Shown here piece by piece: positions 1 through 5,721 of a stretch of DNA of 6,563 nt. How positions within the stretch are numbered: position 1 is the first letter of the stretch; every line of letters starts with the position of its first letter. Position numbers and translations under genes: made by a program. The DNA is taken from positions 1-6,563 of the forward strand of contig JAOAAW010000151.1 of NCBI GenBank assembly GCA_026418655.1. The letters are read 5' to 3'. The notes beneath the pieces are model-generated. The model saw nothing but the letters and a program-made list of their open reading frames with translations. It did no database searches and was not told where the DNA came from. Origin of the DNA: a bacterium. Its GTDB lineage: Bacteria; Ratteibacteria; UBA8468; B48-G9; DTJG01.

Positions 1-439
1 TAACTGGACCTGCACCAAGACACAGTGTCTGATAATATATGATTTCAAGTGAAACAACAGCGGGTTCATGACCTATTAAATGAAACAAAGGAACCACAAA
101 AGGAATAAGTATGAGATGGAACATTGCACCTATTGCACCAATATATATTCCCTGCCATATTACGGTTCCAATTTTTTCAAGTTGTTTTGCTCCATAGTAC
201 TGTGCAACAAATGTCTCTGTAAAGGCGGCTGTACCAACGAAAATACTCATTGTGAGCATGTTAAGCAAACCCGCAGGCATTGAAGCAGCAACCGCATCAG
301 TAGAGTACCAGGCAAGAAACATTCTATCAACAAAATGTTGAATAGTCCATGCACTTGTACTGATGACCAGTGGAAAGGCAATTGTAAATACCTCTCTGAA
401 TGGCCAATTTTTTGCAGAAAAAATTTTCAGACTATTCAT
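1..439 (-). CDS. MATE-family multidrug/Na+ efflux transporter, N-terminal part (runs off the left edge)
   Basis: An open frame starts at ATG 439 and runs off the left edge, giving 146 residues with no stop. The product looks like a MATE exporter, an inner-membrane antiporter that expels drugs or metabolites using a Na+ or H+ gradient. Features seen: a short cytoplasmic lead (MNSLKIFSAKNWPFREV), a first hydrophobic helix (TIAFPLVISTSAWTIQHFVD), then VDRMFLAWYSTDAVAAS MPAG and a VAQYYGAKQLEKIGTVIWQG segment, all typical of the start of MATE proteins. Full family members have about 440-480 residues and 12 helices, so roughly the first third is present. In-frame upstream codons reach a stop at 464-466 with no other ATG, so this start is secure, although no clear Shine-Dalgarno is visible. 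The gene lies 105 bases after the lipoprotein gene on the same strand and has its own candidate promoter. The substrate cannot be told. Confidence 0.88.
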   Translation of the reverse strand, partial: MNSLKIFSAKNWPFREVFTIAFPLVISTSAWTIQHFVDRMFLAWYSTDAVAASMPAGLLNMLTMSIFVGTAAFTETFVAQYYGAKQLEKIGTVIWQGIYIGAIGAMFHLILIPFVVPLFHLIGHEPAVVSLEIIYYQTLCLGAGPV

Positions 440-460
440 TTTTTGATAGTGTAGACATCT

Positions 461-469
461 ATTCTATCA
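461..469 (-). promoter_or_regulatory. Candidate extended -10 promoter of the MATE gene
   Basis: On the minus strand the sequence reads TGATAGAAT: a TGn extension followed by TAGAAT, five of six matches to the sigma-70 -10 consensus. Transcription would start near 454, leaving a leader of only about 15 bases before ATG 439. No good -35 box is present at the usual distance, as expected for an extended -10 promoter. The same TGnTAGAAT arrangement occurs in front of the tRNA-Val gene. Confidence 0.42.
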
Positions 470-544
470 CAGATTCGGATGTGAAAAAGAAATCAAAATG
501 TCACGATAGAGGTAGAAATTATATGAGTAAATCAATAGGTCTAA

Positions 545-1465
545 CTACTGACTCATAAGCTTAATTGCCATTGACGAAATAAATTCAGATAGTTTCATTT
601 TTTTGAGATTAAACAAACCATCATCAATATTTTTATTAAAAACAAGTGAGCCAAGCTCAATTCTTATGGTATTTTGTTTATCAACGGCATCTATAACTAC
701 TGATTCTGGTGCATAATCAATAAAAGCGACCTTTTGAGAAGAAGGCAGTTTATAGTTGGCTGTGATTGTTGCATTATCGGTAGAAAGTATAATCTGGGAA
801 ATGGTCCATATATCCGGGACAATCGTTATTTTAGCATCAGCTGCGATATCCTTTTTTGTCAATTCAATAAACTTTTTACCAGATTTTTCAACGATTGAAA
901 CTGTACTATCATAGAACCAGAATTTCCCCTGGTTGAATAATGTTTTAAAAGAAGTTGAAGTTAATAGTAATCCAAAGCCTTCCATAACTTCAGAAGGTGG
1001 TTGAGGTGCCCGGTTACCCGCAAGTTTCCTGATTTCAGAAAGTTTATCCTGTATCTCGATACCCATTTCAGGAGCAAGAATAGTAATATCGTCAAAATTC
1101 CTGTAAATATAAAAATTGCCAAATTCTGCTTTTGCCGCGAGCATAAATTTTTCAAAACGGCCACCTGAAACCGGAAGTAGAGAGATAAATTTTCCTTCCA
1201 ATTTAATGGGGTTGGAGATAACCTTCCCAAAAAGTTTCTCGCTTACAGATTTAAGATTTGCGTAGTCAGAATCGTTTAGTTTTAACGTTAAATTTATTGT
1301 ACCAGTAACATTTTTTATACTTTCATTGTCTGGTATTTGTTGAATTCTTGCACCTACCTTTTCAACCACTTCAAAACCAGAAATGGCTTTTTCTTGCTGA
1401 GAGTGGCAAGAGATGCTACTCGCAAAACACATCACCAAAAATATTCTAAAAATCTTTCTTTTCAT
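545..1465 (-). CDS. Exported, probably lipid-anchored protein with LolA-like C-terminus; function unknown
   Basis: This encodes a 306-residue protein from ATG 1465. It opens with a signal sequence (MKRKIFRIFLVMCFASSISC): basic n-region, hydrophobic core, then SISC, which fits a relaxed lipobox with the lipidated Cys at residue 20. The -3 Ser is unusual, so ordinary signal peptidase I cleavage is possible. The mature part is beta-rich and has no catalytic motif I recognise. The end, with NTIRIELGSLVFNKNIDDGLFNLKK, resembles the last strands of LolA/RseB-fold lipoprotein-binding proteins, where N-x-x-I/L-D-D-x-L-F is common. That assignment is inference. An in-frame ATG at 1471 also exists, but AGGG at 1474-1477 lies 2 bases from it and 8 bases from ATG 1465, which favours 1465. 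The gene lies downstream of rnpB and upstream of the MATE gene, with its own candidate promoter. A periplasmic or outer-membrane-facing role is likely. Confidence 0.82.
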   Translation of the reverse strand: MKRKIFRIFLVMCFASSISCHSQQEKAISGFEVVEKVGARIQQIPDNESIKNVTGTINLTLKLNDSDYANLKSVSEKLFGKVISNPIKLEGKFISLLPVSGGRFEKFMLAAKAEFGNFYIYRNFDDITILAPEMGIEIQDKLSEIRKLAGNRAPQPPSEVMEGFGLLLTSTSFKTLFNQGKFWFYDSTVSIVEKSGKKFIELTKKDIAADAKITIVPDIWTISQIILSTDNATITANYKLPSSQKVAFIDYAPESVVIDAVDKQNTIRIELGSLVFNKNIDDGLFNLKKMKLSEFISSMAIKLMSQ

Positions 1466-1473
1466 ATTCATTT

Positions 1474-1477
1474 CCCT
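1474..1477 (-). promoter_or_regulatory. Ribosome binding site that decides the lipoprotein start
   Basis: AGGG on the minus strand lies 8 bases before ATG 1465 but only 2 bases before the alternative in-frame ATG 1471. The 8-base spacing is normal for a Shine-Dalgarno and 2 is too short, so translation most likely starts at 1465, two codons inside the longer frame. Confidence 0.5.
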
Positions 1478-1528
1478 GTTATGGAGAACAAATTTATATC
1501 GTGCCTGATAGATATATTTTTTTCCATG

Positions 1529-1551
1529 ATAAGATATTTGTCAAATCTTAT
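1529..1551 (-). promoter_or_regulatory. Candidate operator overlapping a TTGACA -35 box upstream of the lipoprotein gene
   Basis: A perfect 7-base inverted repeat, ATAAGAT (1529-1535) and ATCTTAT (1545-1551), encloses a second palindrome, ATTTGTCAAAT (1536-1546). On the minus strand the centre contains TTGACA (1544-1539), an exact sigma-70 -35 box pointing at the lipoprotein gene about 75 bases away. The -10 box is ambiguous: only A/T-rich matches about 18-22 bases downstream are available. No T-run follows the hairpin on the minus strand, so it does not look like an rnpB terminator. A repressor site over the -35 is the simplest reading, but the binding protein is unknown. Confidence 0.35.
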
Positions 1552-1650
1552 TCAGGTTTTATTTAGTCTCTCGGTTCAGTGCAAATTGAACTTCTGTACA
1601 TTCGGTTAAAAGTTTGACTTATCTTATATGCGGAAAAAATTTGGTTATTT

Positions 1651-1990
1651 TAAGGGAGCAGCTCATAAGCCGGGTTCTGTTTCATGGCAGTCATTCATCT
1701 GGGTCAGGAATCACTTCCTGACTCAAGCAACCTACCCGGGTCTTTTGGGCAGGCACCAGACCCTGCTTGGTTTTTCTCCTGGTGGGGTTTACCTTTGCCA
1801 CCGGTATTACTGCCGGTGCGGTGAGCTCTTACCTCACCATTTCACCCTTACTTCGGTTTTTACCGAAGCGGTATGATTTCTGTGGCACTTTCCAGACCTT
1901 ACGGTCTGCTCCTGTTAGGAGCCACCATGCCTGCTGGAGCCCGGACTTTCCTCCCTGTTTTATCAGGGCGACTGCCCGACTGCTCCCTTA
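1651..1990 (-). ncRNA. rnpB: RNase P RNA, bacterial class A, complete
   Basis: This is the catalytic RNA of ribonuclease P, which removes 5' leaders from precursor tRNAs together with the RnpA protein. Reading the minus strand, every conserved block is present: the P4/CR-I strand GAGGAAAGTCCGGGCTCC (1953-1936), the CR-II AGTGCCACAGAAA block, the CR-III AAGGGTGAAA...GGTAAGAGC block, and CAGAACCCGGCTTATG (1679-1664) near the 3' end. The ends pair as an 11-bp P1 helix, TAAGGGAGCAG (1990-1980) with its exact complement at 1661-1651, which fixes the gene limits at about 340 nt. P9 is capped by GTAA, P12 is CTTCGGT/ACCGAAG with an AAAA loop, P18 is GTCAGGA/TTCCTGAC, and the P15 loop (GGGTCT...AGACCC) carries the GGU that binds tRNA 3' CCA. 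P3 is a minimal 5-bp hairpin (CCCTG/CAGGG). The gene sits 83 bases after the RNase H gene. The overlapping plus-strand open frames are shadows of this RNA. Confidence 0.97.
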
Positions 1991-2014
1991 TATGTTCAAA
2001 AGGTTCTCTTGCTT

Positions 2015-2042
2015 TTTCTATGAAGGGATTGCCAGTTGTCAA
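2015..2042 (-). promoter_or_regulatory. Candidate sigma-70 promoter of rnpB
   Basis: On the minus strand an exact TTGACA (2042-2037) is followed after 16 bases by TAGAAA (2020-2015), four of six matches to TATAAT. Transcription would begin around 2008, about 18 bases before the first paired base of helix P1, so a short 5' leader would need trimming. The element lies wholly between the RNase H stop codon and rnpB. A separate rnpB promoter makes sense because this RNA is needed in much larger amounts than the upstream proteins. A second, poorer TTGACC (2068-2063) has no fitting -10. Confidence 0.45.
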
Positions 2043-2073
2043 TTATTAGACAATTCTTCACTGGTCAAGTTTA

Positions 2074-2481
2074 TTAATCAAAAAGGTTTCTTTCAAGATA
2101 TTCCTGTGCCAGAAAGTGTGCCTGGTTTTTTTCATGAGGCACATGAACTATCTCTATCTTTTTAAAAAATTTCATAAGTTCCTGTGCAATTAAATGCAAC
2201 TTTTTCAATTCTCTATCCCTGACACGATAATTCCCACCGATTTGCTGAATTACAAGATTACTATCCGTGTGAATCGTGAGATTTTCTGGATTGTATTTTA
2301 TACAGGCTATCAATCCAAAGATCAATCCAAGATATTCAGCAGTATTATTTGTGCCTTCTGCAAGGTATCTACCTGATTTCTCCATTACTTCTGAGTTTTC
2401 TCCAAGAATTACATAAGAACATGCTGATTTTCCTGGATTCGGTCGGCTTGTGCCATCAAAATAAAGGATGAGTGATTTCAT
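2074..2481 (-). CDS. Ribonuclease HI family protein with altered fourth active-site residue
   Basis: This encodes a 135-residue RNase H-fold protein. RNase HI cuts the RNA strand of RNA-DNA hybrids, removing R-loops and replication primers with two bound metal ions. The family core is clear: YFDGTSRPNPG with catalytic Asp9, the NNTAEYLGL helix with Glu49, and HTDSNLVIQQ with Asp73. The C-terminal motif, usually N-x-x-A-D-x-L-A with the fourth carboxylate, reads NQAHFLAQEYLE: one residue shorter, with His122 where Asp is expected. From memory, the equivalent E. coli position (Asp134) tolerates His with retained activity, so this may be a working enzyme rather than a decayed one. Length fits the compact, archaeal-like RNase HI group without an added hybrid-binding domain. 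The start ATG (2481-2479) overlaps the stop of the upstream zinc-ribbon gene in an ATGA arrangement, implying translational coupling. A compact nuclease acting on another hybrid substrate is the alternative. Confidence 0.9.
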   Translation of the reverse strand: MKSLILYFDGTSRPNPGKSACSYVILGENSEVMEKSGRYLAEGTNNTAEYLGLIFGLIACIKYNPENLTIHTDSNLVIQQIGGNYRVRDRELKKLHLIAQELMKFFKKIEIVHVPHEKNQAHFLAQEYLERNLFD

Positions 2482-3200
2482 TCTACAAGTATTCTGCCAC
2501 AGTTTTCACACTGGACAATTTCTGTTTTCTTTTTAACCTTTTCTCTTAAGTAGCCCGGAATATAAACGTAGCAACCCCCACAAATGCAACCGTTTGAATC
2601 TTCTGATATCCTGCATATTGCTACACCATCCTTTTTAGATTTTTTTACCCTCATATATAAATCAATCAACAACCTGTCAATACGGGTAACGTATTCATTT
2701 CTTTGTTGTTGAGTTAATGCATGTTCGCCTTTCAACTGATTTATTTTGTTTTCTATCTCTTTTTGCTTCGCCATTCTTATTTTTTTGTGTTCTTCTATTC
2801 GCTGCAGCAGACTCTTTTCTTTTTCCTTAAGTTGCTCATCCTTTTCCATATGAACAAGAATTTCATCTTCAAGGGAAGAAGTTTTCGCTTTTAAGTTTTG
2901 AATTTCGTTTTGTAATGCCTGATATTCCTTGTTGGTTTTTACATCAAATAATTTTGATTGTAAATTTTTAATCTGTTCTTCAATTGCTTTTAGCTCGGTT
3001 TCTTTCTGTCTTCTTTCCACTTTCATGTGTGTAGATGTTTTCTTGAATTCCTCCATTTCTTGCTGGAGCGAGAAATCTTCTTTTTCAAGAGATTTAAGTT
3101 GCGCGGGAAGGTCGTCAAGAAGTTTGTTTATTTCGTCCAGTTTACTGTCTATTTCCTGCAATTCCAGTAGTTTTTTAAGTTCTTCCTGTACACTTGCCAT
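2478..3200 (-). CDS. COG1579-type coiled-coil protein with C-terminal zinc ribbon (C4 type)
   Basis: From ATG 3200 this encodes a 240-residue protein. Residues about 1-180 are an almost unbroken, highly charged heptad coiled coil beginning MASVQEELKKLLELQEIDSKLDEI, as in the COG1579 family. The C-terminal part contains CGGC (Cys207, Cys210) and CENCGRIL (Cys231, Cys234), a four-cysteine zinc ribbon (zf-RING_7 type); an extra Cys205 precedes the first pair. The family is annotated as putative nucleic-acid-binding, and the chlamydial member CdsZ has been linked to type III secretion; no role is proven for this one. Length matches the family. The frame stays open upstream to a GTG at 3335, adding 45 residues with a hydrophobic stretch, but family alignment favours 3200. 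The only nearby Shine-Dalgarno-like bases (AAAGG) lie one base from ATG 3200, so initiation is uncertain. It overlaps the RNase H gene by 4 bases and likely heads that operon. Confidence 0.88.
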   Translation of the reverse strand: MASVQEELKKLLELQEIDSKLDEINKLLDDLPAQLKSLEKEDFSLQQEMEEFKKTSTHMKVERRQKETELKAIEEQIKNLQSKLFDVKTNKEYQALQNEIQNLKAKTSSLEDEILVHMEKDEQLKEKEKSLLQRIEEHKKIRMAKQKEIENKINQLKGEHALTQQQRNEYVTRIDRLLIDLYMRVKKSKKDGVAICRISEDSNGCICGGCYVYIPGYLREKVKKKTEIVQCENCGRILVE

Positions 3201-3500
3201 GCCTTTAATTTTAACAGATTTTCCCTTCCAGTCAACAAGTAAGGTATCACCCAAAAATAACCCTAATAACATGGCTAATAAATAACCTGCTCTAAATATT
3301 GGAATTGTAGTTCCACTTTTTATCCAACAAAACACGTCATAAAGAAACAGGGTTTTTGTGGGTTTATGTTATAATAAATGGGTAAGCATACTTTTGTGAA
3401 ATCATCAAGCACTGTATTAACTATTTACTCCCTATGTTTCATCAGTTGATTTGAAGAGCTGGGTTTATTTTTATAAATTTAATTTTATATTCATAGAAAT

Positions 3501-3507
3501 AGAAGGA
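3501..3507 (+). promoter_or_regulatory. Strong ribosome binding site of the plus-strand membrane protein gene
   Basis: AGAAGGA lies 8 bases before ATG 3516. It is the best Shine-Dalgarno match in the window and confirms both that the plus-strand gene is real and that this start is correct. Most minus-strand genes here have weak sites by comparison. Confidence 0.65.
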
Positions 3508-3515
3508 TAAGCATA

Positions 3516-4142
3516 ATGCACCTGTTTGAAGAACTTAAACACCACCTACCGTTTTCAATCCTCAGTGTTTGTTTTGGTCTTATTTTGATGGGTATCTTGA
3601 ATTTTATTACTTTTTGTGATTTTAGCGATATGAAGCTTCGTTCGGCTTTACTTTTTCATGTTTTTCATCCAACACATCTTCTTTTTTCAGCCATTGCAAC
3701 GACCGCAATGTTCTGGCAGCATGAAAGAAGAATTATCAAAGCCGTCGTGGTAGGTTTTGTTGGATCAGTTTTTATATGTGGTGCCAGCGATATCATAATA
3801 CCTTATATTTCAGGGTTCTTACTTGGAACAGATATGCATCTTCATATTTGCATCCTTGAACATCCTTTAATTGTCCTACCTTTTGTCATCCTTGGAATAC
3901 TTGCGGGCTTTTTCGCACCAGGAACTCTGGAAAAACAGGAAGGTGTTATTTTCTCTCATTCACTGCACGTGTTTATCAGTTCAATGGCATCTATTCTTTA
4001 TCTTACAGGATATGGACTTATTGACTGGATAGATCGCATTGGCGCAGTGTTAGTATATACCGTATTAGCTGTTATTTTACCGTGCTGTACTAGTGATATA
4101 GTTTTTCCATTATTGTTTGTTGAAAAAATGGAAAAATCATAG
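3516..4142 (+). CDS. Unrecognised polytopic membrane protein, His/Cys-rich, with a duplicated motif pair
   Basis: I do not recognise this 208-residue protein. It has about six hydrophobic segments (roughly residues 12-34, 43-66, 72-92, 112-134, 147-166, 173-200). Two halves carry the same pair of motifs. H-x-x-H followed by a hydrophobic, small-residue helix occurs at His51/His54 (FHPTHLLFSAIATTAMF) and again at His148/His151 (FSHSLHVFISSMASILYL). C-x-x-S-D-I-x-x-P follows 34 residues after the first pair (Cys88, Ser91, Asp92, Pro96) and 39 after the second (Cys190, Ser193, Asp194, Pro198). Between the halves lies HLHICILEHP (His108, His110, Cys112, Glu115, His116). So many His, Cys and Asp residues at membrane positions suggest metal binding or transport, but that is inference. 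It is the only plus-strand gene here, with a strong ribosome binding site and no partner on its strand. Its stop codon directly abuts the kinase stop codon. Confidence 0.85.
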   Translation: MHLFEELKHHLPFSILSVCFGLILMGILNFITFCDFSDMKLRSALLFHVFHPTHLLFSAIATTAMFWQHERRIIKAVVVGFVGSVFICGASDIIIPYISGFLLGTDMHLHICILEHPLIVLPFVILGILAGFFAPGTLEKQEGVIFSHSLHVFISSMASILYLTGYGLIDWIDRIGAVLVYTVLAVILPCCTSDIVFPLLFVEKMEKS

Positions 4143-5552
4143 TTAAGCACAAATCGCTTTCTCCACAAAATGTTTTCTCATCGGGAACTGAATTGTAAAG
4201 GTGGTTCCATGTTTCAACTTTGAACGTACCTGAATTTTCCCTTCGTGTTCCTTGACTACCTTCTGAACTATAGCAAGTCCAAAACCTGTGCCTCTTGAGC
4301 CTTTAGTTGAATAAAAGAGGTCAAAGATTTTGTCAAGTGCATTTTCAGGAATACCCTTTCCATTATCAGAGATTTCAAATTCAATAGTCTCGTTTTCAGG
4401 AATATACCTTGTATTAATTGATATAACTCCTTTTCCATCTTCCACTGCATCAATAGCATTTATCAGTAAATTTGAAACCATTCTGTCTATTCTTTCAGGA
4501 TCGATTGCTATTTCTGGGACGGATGGGTCATAATTTTCAATGATTTTTATATCTCTATCCTTGAAGGATTCTTTTACAACGGAAACAGAATCAGCAACAA
4601 TTTTATTAAAATCAGAAAGAACAAGGTCAGGTGGTCTATTTCTTGAATAGTCAAGCATAGAGAGAACAAGAGATTTCATTCTTTGGTAACTTCTATTCAA
4701 AATCCCGGCACCTGTCTCAATTTCCTGATAGTTTTTGTCTGCAAGACCATTGTTTATCATCTCAATACCACCTTCAAAGCCAGTGAGGAGATTTTTTATG
4801 TCGTGGGAGATTGTTCCTATTGTTTGTCCCAGTATAACCAGTTGTCTATCGCGGATAATCTTTTGATTTAACTTGAAATTACTCAGTGCAAAGCTTACCA
4901 TGGTACAACCCGCTATTATCAGGGTTGTTTCTTCAGGAGTGAAGAGGCCCCTTGACCGTTTTTTTCCGATTACAAAAACTCCAAATTTTTCAGAGGTGGT
5001 TCTGAGAGGAGTAATTAAAAGGTTAAATTTTTTATTCCCAATTTTTGTATTTGTATATAATTTTACCTCTCCTGCATTGAATTTTTCTTTAGCGAACAAA
5101 TAAAAATCTTCAGAAAGAGTAAAATCTTCTGGCGAAAACTTATAACCGGGTATCAATTCTTCGCTCTCCTGGTGCTTGAGGAAACCAAAAATAATATCGA
5201 CTTTCATGAATTTCTGTATTTGAACGCCCAGTATATTGAGAAGTTCAAGTTCATTTACCAGGGTTGCCATGCTTTCAGCAAGGTTATGAACCAGCAGTAT
5301 TTCACTCAGGAATGGGTAAAAGCTTTTTTCAACTGTTTTCATGTTCTCAAGAAGACCATCCACAAAGCCATCAACCTCTGAAATTTTTTCTTTTGAAGAT
5401 GTCATTTCTTCAAGGTTTTTTACAAGAAGGTTAAATCTATCAGCAATAAATTCAACCGGTTTAATAACAACGGGATTCACAACCACCTCAATGGGCTTAA
5501 TGACCACTTCAAGAGCCTCTGCAAAAGGATTTTTTTTCTTTCTCTTAGCCAT
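4143..5552 (-). CDS. Soluble sensor histidine kinase with GAF-like sensor region
   Basis: This encodes a 469-residue kinase that autophosphorylates on histidine and passes the phosphate to a response regulator. Residues 1-12 are very basic (MAKRKKKNPF), followed by an imperfect repeat (VVIKPIEVV...PVVIKPVEF) and helical residues 40-105. Residues about 100-225 look like a GAF domain. The HisKA helix has the H-box GTISHDIKNLLTG with phosphoacceptor His250. The ATPase domain has the N-box NLLINAIDAVED (Asn361, Asn365), G1 DNGKGIP (Asp396), F-box FDLFYSTKG and G2 GTGFGLAIV (421-429). All catalytic elements are intact. There is no transmembrane helix, so the kinase is cytosolic or peripherally membrane-bound through the basic N-terminus. 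No response regulator or receiver domain lies in the window, so the partner is elsewhere. Domain layout and motifs resemble NtrB-like kinases that pair with sigma-54 activators, but the signal is unknown. No good Shine-Dalgarno precedes ATG 5552. A structured 170-base region separates it from tRNA-Val. Confidence 0.93.
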   Translation of the reverse strand: MAKRKKKNPFAEALEVVIKPIEVVVNPVVIKPVEFIADRFNLLVKNLEEMTSSKEKISEVDGFVDGLLENMKTVEKSFYPFLSEILLVHNLAESMATLVNELELLNILGVQIQKFMKVDIIFGFLKHQESEELIPGYKFSPEDFTLSEDFYLFAKEKFNAGEVKLYTNTKIGNKKFNLLITPLRTTSEKFGVFVIGKKRSRGLFTPEETTLIIAGCTMVSFALSNFKLNQKIIRDRQLVILGQTIGTISHDIKNLLTGFEGGIEMINNGLADKNYQEIETGAGILNRSYQRMKSLVLSMLDYSRNRPPDLVLSDFNKIVADSVSVVKESFKDRDIKIIENYDPSVPEIAIDPERIDRMVSNLLINAIDAVEDGKGVISINTRYIPENETIEFEISDNGKGIPENALDKIFDLFYSTKGSRGTGFGLAIVQKVVKEHEGKIQVRSKLKHGTTFTIQFPMRKHFVEKAICA

Positions 5553-5580
5553 TTTTAATAATAACCAGAGTTTCGTTAAT

Positions 5581-5651
5581 GGCAGGTTTTACTGCCTGTG
5601 GCCGCTGGAGGATTTATTATTCTTTCTTCCTAAGTTTCAGGGGACGGCCAC
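5581..5651. repeat. Nested inverted repeats between tRNA-Val and the kinase gene (REP/MITE-like or structured leader)
   Basis: Three inverted repeats are packed in about 70 bases. GTGGCCG (5598-5604) pairs perfectly with CGGCCAC (5645-5651) across 40 bases. Inside it GGAGGA (5607-5612) pairs with TCTTCC (5625-5630), one G-T. Next to it GGCAG (5581-5585) pairs with CTGCC (5592-5596) over a 6-base loop. The stems are GC-rich in AT-rich surroundings. The element would lie in the 5' leader of the kinase mRNA if transcription starts upstream of it. I matched it to no riboswitch I know. GGGGACGGCCACC recalls ends of REP-like elements moved by Y1 transposases, but no transposase is present. Confidence 0.5.
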
Positions 5652-5702
5652 CTTTCACACTGCTATGCTGATCGTTCTAACTTTGTTTCATACAATTTTT
5701 GA

Positions 5703-5719
5703 GTTAATCTTTCATTAAC
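5703..5719. repeat. Small hairpin directly 3' of tRNA-Val
   Basis: GTTAAT (5703-5708) and ATTAAC (5714-5719) form a perfect 6-bp stem with a 5-base loop, starting 2 bases beyond the tRNA 3' end on the minus strand. It is followed on that strand by CTCAAAAATTG, with no T-run, so it is not a standard intrinsic terminator. It may act as a 3' trailer structure for tRNA processing, or be chance in AT-rich DNA. Confidence 0.35.
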
Positions 5720-5721
5720 AG

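Noticed and set aside
80..283. Plus-strand frame of 67 codons at the left edge
   Set aside because: It is antisense to a clear MATE transporter reading frame, and its Cys-rich product looks random.
432..458. Possible eight-codon leader ORF (MSTLSKNE) overlapping the MATE start
   Set aside because: No ribosome binding site, and the likely transcription start near 454 lies inside it, so it would not be intact in the mRNA.
1634..1641. T6 run downstream of rnpB as an intrinsic terminator
   Set aside because: No hairpin directly precedes it apart from the distant P1 helix of the RNA itself, so a classic terminator cannot be claimed.
2034..2054. Inverted repeat TTGTC/GACAA as an RNase H gene terminator
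   Set aside because: The stem is only 5 bp, with no T-run following on the minus strand. It overlaps the rnpB -35 box, so it is more likely incidental.
1628..2165. Two overlapping plus-strand open frames of 82 and 132 codons
   Set aside because: They lie antisense to the RNase P RNA and the end of the RNase H gene, and encode nothing family-like. The conserved rnpB blocks and P1 helix explain the sequence.
3336..3515. TATAAT at 3370-3375 and TTGAAG/TATAAA at 3451-3477 as promoters for the plus-strand membrane protein
   Set aside because: The first has no acceptable -35. The second has 15-base spacing and weak boxes. The region is so AT-rich that such matches are expected by chance, though some promoter must lie here.
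5341..5718. Plus-strand frame of 125 codons reaching into the kinase upstream region
   Set aside because: Most of it is antisense to the kinase N-terminus. The remaining part crosses the inverted repeats and shows no recognisable domain.
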